From assembly GCA_913063005.1 (NCBI GenBank), contig CAJXZI010000041.1, forward strand, positions 1 through 12,163: a stretch of 12,163 bases of DNA, in the 5' to 3' direction. Both the position numbers and the translations under genes were made by a program. The DNA is from an uncultured Halieaceae bacterium. Lineage in GTDB: Bacteria > Pseudomonadota > Gammaproteobacteria > Pseudomonadales > Halieaceae. Below are positions 1-7,100 of this stretch, piece after piece (within the stretch, counting starts at the first letter, position 1; the number at the start of each line of letters is the position of its first letter). The notes beneath the pieces are model-generated. The model had not been told where the DNA came from and searched no databases. It was given only the letters and a program-made list of their open reading frames with translations.

Positions 1-743
1 GGTGTGAGAATACCGCAGGATGCCCCGCTCAGCAGAAAGCGGCGCTAGAGCACTTTGTATCGCGTAAGGCGATGGACATTGATGGTGTAGGGGAGAAGTT
101 GCTTCATCAACTCTTCGATGAGGGACTCATCAGTAGTGTTGCCGACTTGTACTCCCTGAGTCAGGACACGCTCGTAAACCTCGAGCGCATGGGGACTAAA
201 TCAGCCAAGAAGGCACTGACTGCTATTGAGGCAAGCAAGAAAACTGAGCTGCCACGATTCATTTATGCCCTTGGGATACGTGAGGTGGGCGAGGCAACAG
301 CACGCAATTTATCAACGCACTTTGGCAGTTTAGAGCTTCTCATGCAGGCCTCTAGGGAGGCGCTCGAAGAGGTGGATGATGTTGGGCCCATTGTGGCGTC
401 TCATATTCATCGTTTCTTCGCGAGAGAGCAGAACAGGTTGCTAATCAAAGAGCTTCTTGATGCAGGGCTGCACTGGGATACCGAAGACAATCAGGTCGCG
501 ACGGACGGTGTGCTGTCGGGTCAGACCTGGGTAGTCACTGGCAAACTGGAATCGATGTCTCGAGATGAGGCTGGGAGCCTTATCCGACGGCATGGTGGTC
601 AGACCGCCGGATCAGTCAGTAAGAAAACGGACGTTTTATTGGCGGGACCCGGGGCGGGTTCAAAACTCAGCAAGGCTGAGTCGCTGGGCGTTGAGGTTAT
701 TGATGAAGCGAGTTTTCTCGCGATCCTTGAGCAGGCGGGCTAA
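1..743 (+). CDS. ligA: NAD-dependent DNA ligase LigA, 3' part only
   Basis: LigA seals nicks in duplex DNA using NAD+ during replication and repair. The reading frame is open from base 3, so the gene enters from the left edge and only the last 246 residues are present. Fragment residues 1 and 7 are the last two cysteines of the four-Cys zinc finger (C-x5-C, as in E. coli LigA), followed by the conserved HFVSRKAMDIDGVG stretch that opens the helix-hairpin-helix region. HhH repeats follow (for example GIREVGEATA, VDDVGPIVAS). A C-terminal BRCT domain covers about fragment residues 169-243 and includes the typical WVVTGKLESMSRDEA core. The adenylation and OB domains lie outside the window. An internal ATG at 72 falls inside conserved sequence and is not the start. 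The stop codon overlaps the next gene as TAATG. Nothing in the visible part looks damaged. Confidence 0.97.
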   Translation, partial: CENTAGCPAQQKAALEHFVSRKAMDIDGVGEKLLHQLFDEGLISSVADLYSLSQDTLVNLERMGTKSAKKALTAIEASKKTELPRFIYALGIREVGEATARNLSTHFGSLELLMQASREALEEVDDVGPIVASHIHRFFAREQNRLLIKELLDAGLHWDTEDNQVATDGVLSGQTWVVTGKLESMSRDEAGSLIRRHGGQTAGSVSKKTDVLLAGPGAGSKLSKAESLGVEVIDEASFLAILEQAG

Positions 744-1354
744 TGAGTAACCTCCGTGTGACTTTCGTACTTTTTGCGGTGCTCCTCAGCGTTAGCTGTG
801 CGACAAAGCCACCCGCAAAACTCGATAATGTCTGCGATATCTTTAGAGATAAAGATGGTTGGTATGAGGATGCTGTTGCTTCGCGTCAGAAGTGGGGCGT
901 TCCGGTATCTGTGATGATGGCATTTATGCATCAGGAATCGCGTTTCGTTGCCGGAGCAAAGCCACCCAGAAAGCAAATCTGGGGCTTTATACCAGGCCCT
1001 CGACCCAGCGATGCGTATGGATATTCGCAGGCGAAAAACAGTACTTGGGAGTGGTACAAAACCAAATCCGGTAATCATGGCGCAGATCGCGATGATTTTG
1101 ACGATGCGATCGATTTTGTGGGTTGGTACAACCACACAACCCACAAAACCAACGGAATTGCGAAAGACGATGCATTTAGATTATACCTTGCCTACCACGA
1201 GGGGCATGGCGGCTATAAGCGCGGTACTTACCGATCAAAGCCCTGGTTGGTTGAGGTGGCTAAGAAAGTCGATCGCAGGGCAAACATTTACAACCGGCAG
1301 CTGGCATCCTGTCAGGATGAGTTCAAAGACAAAGGTTGGTTCGATTGGTGGTAA
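743..1354 (+). CDS. Putative lipoprotein, SLT-like lytic transglycosylase
   Basis: This is a 203-residue protein. It has a short hydrophobic signal (residues 5-18) ending at LLSVSC, so Cys19 is the likely lipidated residue; the lipobox is somewhat loose, with Ser at -3. The mature part resembles the goose-lysozyme/SLT fold. Helix MMAFMHQESRF carries Glu65 in the place of the catalytic acid, AYGYSQAKNSTW (91-102) corresponds to the SLT G-x-x-Q segment, and YLAYHEGHGGY (148-158) corresponds to the SLT AYN-G motif. The inferred role is cleavage of peptidoglycan glycan strands from the periplasmic side of a membrane. Cys31 and Cys190 could form a disulfide. The ATG overlaps the ligA stop by one base, which favours translational coupling and fixes the start. 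The C-terminus is rich in aromatic residues (KGWFDWW). The fold assignment is by motif only, and the substrate is inferred. Confidence 0.72.
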   Translation: MSNLRVTFVLFAVLLSVSCATKPPAKLDNVCDIFRDKDGWYEDAVASRQKWGVPVSVMMAFMHQESRFVAGAKPPRKQIWGFIPGPRPSDAYGYSQAKNSTWEWYKTKSGNHGADRDDFDDAIDFVGWYNHTTHKTNGIAKDDAFRLYLAYHEGHGGYKRGTYRSKPWLVEVAKKVDRRANIYNRQLASCQDEFKDKGWFDWW

Positions 1355-1383
1355 CCACCGTAACCTTTCTGTCATTTTTTTTT
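1331..1383 (+). terminator. Possible imperfect terminator hairpin with T tract
   Basis: GGTGG (1347-1351) and CCACC (1355-1359) form a 5-bp stem whose loop is the stop codon TAA of the lipoprotein gene. Outside it, AAAGGTT (1331-1337) pairs with AACCTTT (1362-1368). A run of nine T follows at 1375-1383. Six bases (CTGTCA) separate the outer stem from the T run, and the internal loop is lopsided, so this is not a canonical intrinsic terminator. The T run also lies within or beside the proposed PhoB promoter, so its composition may serve that role instead. Confidence 0.35.
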
Positions 1384-1391
1384 CATTTAAT
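1358..1391 (+). promoter_or_regulatory. Candidate Pho box and -10 upstream of phoB
   Basis: CTGTCAT at 1369-1375 is a perfect 7-base PhoB half-site. One helical step (11 bp) upstream, 1358-1364 (CCGTAAC) matches 4 of 7. One step downstream, 1380-1386 (TTTTCAT) matches 5 of 7, with an all-T spacer. The -10-like TTTAAT (1386-1391) matches 5 of 6 of the sigma-70 hexamer and begins 10 bases after CTGTCAT, the same spacing I recall for the E. coli phoB promoter. Transcription would start near 1398, leaving a leader of about 20 bases with a GAGG ribosome site at 1405-1408. The inference is PhoB autoactivation of the phoB-phoU operon under phosphate limitation. Which half-site pair is used (1358/1369 or 1369/1380) cannot be decided by eye. 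Confidence 0.7.
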
Positions 1392-1417
1392 AGGCGCGGA
1401 GCTAGAGGATTGAAAAC

Positions 1418-2128
1418 ATGACAGCTAAAAAGGTTTTGATTGTCGATGACGAATTTTCGATTCGCGACATGTTGCGAATGGCCTTAGAGATCGCCGATTT
1501 TGAGTGTATCGAGGCTGAGAATATTCAAGACGCCCACCGGCTTATTGTCGATGAACGCCCAGATATCGTACTGCTGGATTGGATGCTGCCCGGCGGCAGT
1601 GGTCTGGAGCTGCTCAGGCGTTTAAAGCGCAACGACGCTACCGCGGAAATACCCGTGATCATGCTGACAGCAAAAGCGGCTGAGGACAACGTGATCCAGG
1701 GCTTGGATGTTGGGGCTGATGATTACGTGACGAAGCCCTTTGCACCGCGAGAATTGATTGCACGGATAAAGGCTCAGCTGAGGCGTGCCGCCGGTGGTGA
1801 GCAGCGAGACCGTCTAGAGGTGGAGGATCTCCTGCTCGATATGGATAGCCGACGAATATTCGTCGCCAACCAACCTATCGAGATGGGGCCAACGGAATTC
1901 AATTTGCTCCAATTTTTTATGTCACACCCCGAGCGGGCATACACGCGGAACCAGCTTCTTGATCATGTTTGGGGCGCTAACGTCTACGTTGAGGAGCGGA
2001 CCGTCGATGTCCATATCCGTCGTCTCAGAAAAGCGCTTGAGGGTGGCGTGAAAGATTACAGTGACCTAATTCAAACCGTTCGAGGCACGGGCTACCGGTT
2101 CTCGACTAAAGGTGTGACTTCTGAGTGA
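1418..2128 (+). CDS. phoB: Phosphate regulon response regulator PhoB
   Basis: This is an OmpR/PhoB-family transcription factor of 236 residues, close to the usual length of about 230. The receiver domain (4-120) has the acidic pair Asp10/Asp11, phospho-acceptor Asp54 (VLLDWMLPG), Thr84 and Lys106 (TKPFAP). The winged-helix DNA-binding domain (about 130-229) contains PTEFNLLQFF, RNQLLDHVWG, the recognition-helix region ERTVDVHIRRLRKAL and the C-terminal hairpin TVRGTGYRF. When phosphorylated by PhoR it would bind Pho boxes and recruit sigma-70 polymerase. The start is supported by GAGG nine bases upstream and by the near-perfect alignment of the N-terminus with PhoB. It is the first gene of a run of phosphate genes and is preceded by its own candidate Pho box. 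Its TGA overlaps the phoR GTG by four bases. All key residues are intact. Confidence 0.96.
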   Translation: MTAKKVLIVDDEFSIRDMLRMALEIADFECIEAENIQDAHRLIVDERPDIVLLDWMLPGGSGLELLRRLKRNDATAEIPVIMLTAKAAEDNVIQGLDVGADDYVTKPFAPRELIARIKAQLRRAAGGEQRDRLEVEDLLLDMDSRRIFVANQPIEMGPTEFNLLQFFMSHPERAYTRNQLLDHVWGANVYVEERTVDVHIRRLRKALEGGVKDYSDLIQTVRGTGYRFSTKGVTSE

Positions 2129-3426
2129 CTACTCGGCGTTCAGCTCGGCGTTCAAATTGGCGCGCACCGCTGCGCACACCGATGGCAATACTGAGTTTAG
2201 GTGTGTTTGGTTATTGGTTCGGGCACTTCTTTGTGTTTTTGACGATAGCGTTGAGTACAGTCCTCCTCTACTGGGGGGTTCAGCTCTATCGCGTAGAGCG
2301 GTGGCTTGGTGATCCCGAGTCGGCACCTCCCGAAGCCCGGGGTGTGTGGGGGCGGTTGTTTGACCATATATACCGTCTACAACGTCAAAGTCTAGAAACC
2401 CAAGACCGCTTGGAATCGTCACTGGAATATCTTCAGGACTCCCTCAGATCCCTGCGTGATGTCGCCATTATCACAGACCCGCGAGGCAATATCGTTTGGG
2501 CTAACGAGGCTGCCAAGCAACTGCTCAATATCAGTATTGATAACGATGTTGGCCGGCCACTGGTTAATCTCATCCGTTCACCCTCGTTTTCGGATTATCT
2601 ATCAGCGTCTGACCATACAGTACCTCTGCGTTTGCCACCGACTCCCGAGCAGGAACGATGTTTCCAGGTCGAGGTAACAGCCTTTGGGGACGGTGATAGG
2701 CTGATATTTGTCAAAGACATAACCGAACAGTACAAACTCGAGATGATGCGCCGTGATTTTGTGGGGAACGTCTCCCATGAACTAAGGACGCCTCTGACGG
2801 TCTTGAAGGGCTATGTTGAAAATCTGCAGTCACTTGATCCCTCAATTACGGAAAAAATTGAGCGACCGCTGGTACAAATGGATATGCAGGTTGTCAGGAT
2901 GGAGGTTCTCCTGAAGGACTTGCTGTGGTTATCACGTATCGAGTCTATCGAACATTCGGATAAAACGTCATCCGTCGATATGGGTGAACTGATCAATGAG
3001 CTTGTTGGCGACCTGCGAGCGGCATGGCCCGATAGGGAGATATCGCTATCTCGATCCTTCGATGGGCTGATATTAGGCGATCCGATGGAGCTTCATAGCG
3101 CAGTAAGTAATCTCATCGTTAATGCACTGAAGTACAGCGATTCGCAATCACCGGTGGATGTGGCATGGTTGTGTGAAGATGGGCAGCCAACCCTTCATGT
3201 ATCAGATCAAGGTGAGGGTATTGATCCGATTCACATTCCAAGGCTCACCGAGCGGTTTTATCGGGTAGACAAAAGCCGTAGCCAAAAAACAGGGGGTACA
3301 GGACTGGGCCTGGCGATTGTTAAGCACGTAGCGCTCTCTCACAATGCTGAGATTGTGATTAAGAGTCAGGTTGGCGCGGGCTCGACGTTCTCTTTGGTTT
3401 TTGCACCTAATGTTTCTACTTGTTAG
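2125..3426 (+). CDS. phoR: Phosphate regulon sensor histidine kinase PhoR
   Basis: This is a membrane-anchored sensor kinase of 433 residues, the normal PhoR length. It has a basic N-terminus, a hydrophobic hairpin (about 20-52) with almost no periplasmic loop, a linker, and a PAS domain (about 108-195; IITDPRGNIVWANEAA). The HisKA helix carries phospho-acceptor His218 in FVGNVSHELRTPL. The ATPase domain has an N box around Asn329/Asn333, a G1 box DQGEGID (361-367), an F box RLTERFYRVD and a G2 box GTGLGLAIVKH (391-401). The lack of a periplasmic sensor fits the PhoR model in which phosphate status is read from the Pst transporter through PhoU. The GTG start overlaps phoB (GTGA), with AAAGG at 2108-2112 as a distant ribosome site. 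An in-frame ATG at 2182 is possible but has no ribosome site and would remove the basic N-terminal segment. Confidence 0.95.
   Translation: MTTRRSARRSNWRAPLRTPMAILSLGVFGYWFGHFFVFLTIALSTVLLYWGVQLYRVERWLGDPESAPPEARGVWGRLFDHIYRLQRQSLETQDRLESSLEYLQDSLRSLRDVAIITDPRGNIVWANEAAKQLLNISIDNDVGRPLVNLIRSPSFSDYLSASDHTVPLRLPPTPEQERCFQVEVTAFGDGDRLIFVKDITEQYKLEMMRRDFVGNVSHELRTPLTVLKGYVENLQSLDPSITEKIERPLVQMDMQVVRMEVLLKDLLWLSRIESIEHSDKTSSVDMGELINELVGDLRAAWPDREISLSRSFDGLILGDPMELHSAVSNLIVNALKYSDSQSPVDVAWLCEDGQPTLHVSDQGEGIDPIHIPRLTERFYRVDKSRSQKTGGTGLGLAIVKHVALSHNAEIVIKSQVGAGSTFSLVFAPNVSTC
2132..2155 (+). repeat. 12-bp tandem duplication in the phoR 5' end
   Basis: Two adjacent copies of a 12-base unit (CTCGGCGTTCAG, then CTCGGCGTTCAA; 11 of 12 identical) lie just after the phoR start. 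They encode the repeated tetrapeptide-like pattern RRSARRS at residues 4-10. The repeat keeps the frame and thickens the positive charge before the first membrane segment. It looks like a recent replication-slippage duplication. Confidence 0.8.
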
Positions 3427-4339
3427 GTTTTTACTGGCTTGTATTGTTGCCACTTTCTGCGTGGGGCAGGCTATTGCTAATCCTGAGCGCGACCCAAACA
3501 ACACGCTTATCATTGTTGGCTCAGATACCTTATCGGGTCTGATGACTGCTTGGACTCAAGAGTTCTATTCGCAGAACCCAGCTATATCTGTCGAAATCCA
3601 GGCGGTTGGTTCCGCGGCAGCACCCCCGGCGTTACAGCAGGGCACGGCTAATATGGGTACGATGAGTAGGGCGATGAATTCGGATGAAGTTTCTGCATTT
3701 ATTGCTGAAACGGGGCGACAACCAACCGAGATAGTCCTTGCAGAAGATGCAGTCGTCTTTATAACGCACCCTTCTAATCCAATTGAGCATTTGACGGAAA
3801 ATGCGATAGCACGAATTTTTGGGATGCCGGGAACCTGCGGTACGAATGGACGAATAACATCTTGGCAGGAGTTATCTGCAGCTCATCCTTGGGGGAAGAC
3901 GCGGATTCAAGTCATCGGCAGGACGGCCACCTCTGGGACTTATCAGTATTTTCGCAAATCAGCACTGTGCGGTGGCGATCCTGGTGTTTTTATTAATGAG
4001 ATTCCGGGAGGTGGCGGCGTTAGCAACACTGTTGCTCGTCTCCCTTCCTCACTTGCGTACTCTGCGAGCACGCATGCCAATGGCGATATCAAAGTATTGA
4101 GCGTTATGGACGGGGCTGGAGAAATCGTGTCGCCCGAGGCTTATGATTATCCCTTTAAACGACGTCTGTACTTGTACCTTGCGACGAGCCTTGAAGATGC
4201 GAGAGGTACGGCTGAGTGTGCTTTTTTAGAGTTCATAGCCAGTGAAGCTGGCGTTGATATATTGCTACGCAGCGGTTTTGATTTGCCAGATGAGGATGGT
4301 TCGCTGACGCTGGTGGGAGCGGCAAATGCTTGCCGCTAA
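3410..4339 (+). CDS. pstS: Phosphate ABC transporter substrate-binding protein PstS
   Basis: This is the periplasmic phosphate-binding protein, 309 residues from the chosen ATG. Residues 1-23 form a signal peptide (hydrophobic core, then GQAIA before NPERD) for Sec export. Binding-site segments of the PstS fold are visible: VGSDTLSGLM (36-45), TMSRAM (84-89) and GRTATSGTYQYF (170-181), whose serine, arginine and threonine side chains and backbone usually hold phosphate. Cys143, Cys187, Cys270 and Cys308 could form two disulfides. It hands phosphate to PstC/PstA. The ATG lies inside the end of phoR (17-base overlap) and has no clear ribosome site, so translation probably depends on phoR. A longer frame opening with TTG at 3371 would put 13 extra residues before the signal peptide and is disfavoured. 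The protein is of the Pseudomonas-like PstS type and somewhat divergent from E. coli PstS. Confidence 0.93.
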   Translation: MFLLVRFLLACIVATFCVGQAIANPERDPNNTLIIVGSDTLSGLMTAWTQEFYSQNPAISVEIQAVGSAAAPPALQQGTANMGTMSRAMNSDEVSAFIAETGRQPTEIVLAEDAVVFITHPSNPIEHLTENAIARIFGMPGTCGTNGRITSWQELSAAHPWGKTRIQVIGRTATSGTYQYFRKSALCGGDPGVFINEIPGGGGVSNTVARLPSSLAYSASTHANGDIKVLSVMDGAGEIVSPEAYDYPFKRRLYLYLATSLEDARGTAECAFLEFIASEAGVDILLRSGFDLPDEDGSLTLVGAANACR

Positions 4340-6062
4340 AAACCGTAATCTTCGATCAATTTTAGCCGGGTTGATTGTGCGACTCGCAGGATTGGCCGTC
4401 ATATGCGCGCTGATTGGCATGTTCGTGCAAATGGTGTCGGTCGCTTATCCCATTCTCGCGCCCAGTACACTGGCGCCCCTGACCTCCAGCCTTGACGACT
4501 TCCGCTCGGGACAATTGTTAGAAGAAGGATACGCCTTGGATGCGACGCGGGGGGTGTCTTTTTCCGTGGCAGGTGACTGGTCGCTGGAAGGGAAGTCAGG
4601 TGAGCCTTGGTTTTGGGTCAATTCATTGACTGGTTTCCGGATTGAAAATACAGATCTACCGACTCGCTGGACCGCAGCGTCAGCGGTCGGTATTAATCGA
4701 GGTGTAGCGATAGCTAACGCTGACGGGTTGATAAGTCATCATCATTTTCTAGCATCGACCCTCCCGGGTGATGCGCCGTCAAGCGCACGTGCCGAGCAAA
4801 TTGATATATCGCTCTCTGTGGTCAGTATGGCAGGTCACCCGCGATTGGCTGTCGCCGCTGTAGTATCCTCACCTAGCACCTTGACAATTGTCGATTTTCG
4901 CAACCCACAAGCACAGTTGACTTACCCGTTAGCCGATGACGCCTCAGGCCTATACTGGGAATCGCCCACTAAGCTCCGTGTCTTTGCGGGGAGTATTGCC
5001 GAGGACTTCCAATTTACCACCACAGATATTGGCGGCGCCTGGAGCCGACTGATAAATCCTGTTCATTATGAGGGATACTCGGCTCCCAATTATTTGTGGC
5101 TGCCTCTGCCCGCTTCTGAGGAGGCCGAACCCAAATACTCCATCGCGCCGCTCTTGTTCGGCACACTTAAAGCGGCCTCATTGGCTTTGTTGATCGGCGC
5201 ACCTGTGAGCTTGGGTGCTGCGATTTATGTCGGTTTCTTCATGTCGCAGGCGCAGCGAGGACGTATTCGTCCTGCCATAGATATGCTGACAGCCTTCCCA
5301 ACTGTTGTCTTGGGCGCGATCGGTCTGTTTTGGATAGCGCCTGTGTTCGAAACCGTATTGGCAGCTCTTCTCGGCGTCGTCATTTTGTTCCCAGTACTTA
5401 TCACGCTGGGTGTATTTGCCATGCGTGGCGTCGGGTTACGGATAGTGAGGCTTGATGCGCTCGATGATTGGCCGTTAAAGCTGATCCCGCTGGTCTCAGT
5501 GGTTTTGGCTACGAGCGCATGGGCGGGTATGTCTGTAGCCGCTTCATTGCCGGGTGGATCATTAAATGCCTACTTACAACAGCACGGCATTACGATTGCT
5601 TATTTCAACTCTCTGCTAGTGGGACTTATTTTAGGGCTGGCTATTACGCCCACGATTTTTTCCGTTGCAGAGGAGGCAATACATTCTGTTCCCAAAAATC
5701 TAGCCGCGGGCGCTCTAGCTTTGGGCTCTACACCGTGGCAGAGCTACAGAGATATTGTTTTGCCCTTGGCGCTACCGGGCATGATTGCGGCAGTCATGAT
5801 TGGTTTTGGTCGTGCAGCAGGTGAAACAATGATTTTGCTCATGCTGTCGGGCAACACGGGTATTATCGATATGAGCGTTTTTGAAGGACTCCGCTCAGTG
5901 AGCGCGTCTCTAGCACTTGAGTTGCCCGAGGCACCTAAAAACTCATCACACTATTACGTTCTATTTGTGATGGGACTCATGTTATTCGGCGTTACGTTTG
6001 TCGTGAATACTTTGGCCGAACTCATTAAAGATAGTGTGAGGGCGAAAACCCGTGGTGGCTGA
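4326..6062 (+). CDS. pstC: Phosphate ABC transporter permease PstC, large form
   Basis: This is one of the two inner-membrane subunits of the phosphate importer. At 578 residues it is far longer than E. coli PstC (about 320). The first membrane helix (about 12-42) is followed by a soluble, probably periplasmic domain (about 45-270) rich in beta-strand-like segments, then the ABC permease core (about 275-565). The EAA loop that docks on PstB lies at about 449-486, with the conserved glycine in ALALGST. A further hydrophilic and hydrophobic insertion is seen at about 366-420. Similar long PstC proteins are known in Pseudomonas and relatives; the role of the extra domain is unknown. The start is supported by GGGAG at 4315-4319, six bases before the ATG, and overlaps pstS by 14 bases. 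Its stop overlaps pstA by 11 bases. Confidence 0.92.
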   Translation: MLAAKNRNLRSILAGLIVRLAGLAVICALIGMFVQMVSVAYPILAPSTLAPLTSSLDDFRSGQLLEEGYALDATRGVSFSVAGDWSLEGKSGEPWFWVNSLTGFRIENTDLPTRWTAASAVGINRGVAIANADGLISHHHFLASTLPGDAPSSARAEQIDISLSVVSMAGHPRLAVAAVVSSPSTLTIVDFRNPQAQLTYPLADDASGLYWESPTKLRVFAGSIAEDFQFTTTDIGGAWSRLINPVHYEGYSAPNYLWLPLPASEEAEPKYSIAPLLFGTLKAASLALLIGAPVSLGAAIYVGFFMSQAQRGRIRPAIDMLTAFPTVVLGAIGLFWIAPVFETVLAALLGVVILFPVLITLGVFAMRGVGLRIVRLDALDDWPLKLIPLVSVVLATSAWAGMSVAASLPGGSLNAYLQQHGITIAYFNSLLVGLILGLAITPTIFSVAEEAIHSVPKNLAAGALALGSTPWQSYRDIVLPLALPGMIAAVMIGFGRAAGETMILLMLSGNTGIIDMSVFEGLRSVSASLALELPEAPKNSSHYYVLFVMGLMLFGVTFVVNTLAELIKDSVRAKTRGG

Positions 6063-7089
6063 CTCGGAAAAGATTGTTTTGTCAGGTACTCAGCGGCAGC
6101 TGACGGGGTCTCGCCGAGAGCGACTGCGCTCGCTCGCTATGATTGGTCTATCTGCATCAATGGTTACAAGCATTATTCTTGTCGCGAGTGGCTTGTTTTT
6201 GTTGCTCCTCACGAGTTCTTTAAGTTGGTTGTTGGGCCATGTGGGTACAGAGAACGCTACTTGGAGCGAAAAGCTATACCAGCTCATTTTCACAGGGACT
6301 GAACTTGGCTACGGTGTTTCAGCAATATTTCCAGCGGTCCTCGGTACACTTGCTCTGGTCATTCTGATGACGGCCTTCGTGGCTCCGCTTGGTGTTGCAA
6401 CCGCACTTTATCTAACAGAATACGCGCGTCCCACTTGGTACACCAAGCTCATCCGCATCAGCATTACCAACCTGGCGGGAGTCCCCGCTATTATTTACGG
6501 CGTCTTTGGGCTTGGCTTTTTCGTCTATGGAATAGGTGGGCAAGTTGACCAGCTATTTTTTGGCGACCAGCTACCCAACCCAACATTTGGCACTCCGGGC
6601 TTGTTGTGGGCTGCACTGACCATGGCACTGCTCAACCTGCCTGTCGTGATCGTAGCGGTTACCGAGGGGCTCGACGCACTTCCCGGCGATTTGCGAGAAG
6701 CGAGCGTTGCTCTCGGCGCCACTCATGGAGAGACAGTGTTCAAAGCGGTGCTCCCAGCCGCCATGCCAAGTGTTTTCACCGGTCTTATCCTCGCGACTGC
6801 AAGAGCGGCAGGGGAGGTGGCACCGTTGTTGCTCGTTGGCGCTGTTAAGTTTGCCCCGGCGCTGCCTTTTTCTGATCGGCTACCTTTTATTGAGTTGGAG
6901 CAAAAGTTTATGCACGTCGGCTTTCAACTTTTCGACGCAGTGCTATTCAATCGTATCGGGCCGGGAGATGTAGGTTGGATTGCAAGTGTTGCGCTCATTT
7001 TGGTGCTTTTGATATCGATCCTGAACCTCTTCGCGATTGCGTTTCGGGCCGTTATTTTGGGAAGGCAGGAACCAGCGAACCCGTTTTAG
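6052..7089 (+). CDS. pstA: Phosphate ABC transporter permease PstA
   Basis: This is the partner permease of PstC, 345 residues. A cytoplasmic N-terminus of about 28 residues is followed by a membrane helix (about 30-62) and a periplasmic segment (about 63-90). The binding-protein-dependent permease domain (about 92-335) has five further hydrophobic stretches. The EAA loop at about 205-240 contains LREASVALGATHGETVFKAV, the contact site for PstB. ITNLAGVPAIIYGVFGLG (137-154) is typical of PstA. The GTG at 6052 has GAGGG at 6038-6042, nine bases upstream; a second GTG at 6055 is directly next to it. The gene overlaps pstC, as expected for subunits made in equal amounts. It lacks the longer N-terminal extension I recall in Pseudomonas PstA, so only PstC is enlarged here. 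Confidence 0.94.
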   Translation: MVADSEKIVLSGTQRQLTGSRRERLRSLAMIGLSASMVTSIILVASGLFLLLLTSSLSWLLGHVGTENATWSEKLYQLIFTGTELGYGVSAIFPAVLGTLALVILMTAFVAPLGVATALYLTEYARPTWYTKLIRISITNLAGVPAIIYGVFGLGFFVYGIGGQVDQLFFGDQLPNPTFGTPGLLWAALTMALLNLPVVIVAVTEGLDALPGDLREASVALGATHGETVFKAVLPAAMPSVFTGLILATARAAGEVAPLLLVGAVKFAPALPFSDRLPFIELEQKFMHVGFQLFDAVLFNRIGPGDVGWIASVALILVLLISILNLFAIAFRAVILGRQEPANPF

Positions 7090-7100
7090 AGTGATTATTT

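Noticed and set aside
740..1144. Minus-strand open frame (134 codons) opposite the lipoprotein gene
   Set aside because: The plus-strand frame has a signal sequence, SLT-like motifs and a coupled start; the antisense frame has none of these.
3371..3409. Longer PstS starting at TTG 3371
   Set aside because: It would put a basic 13-residue stretch before a complete signal peptide and lies deep in conserved phoR; the ATG at 3410 gives a normal exported protein.
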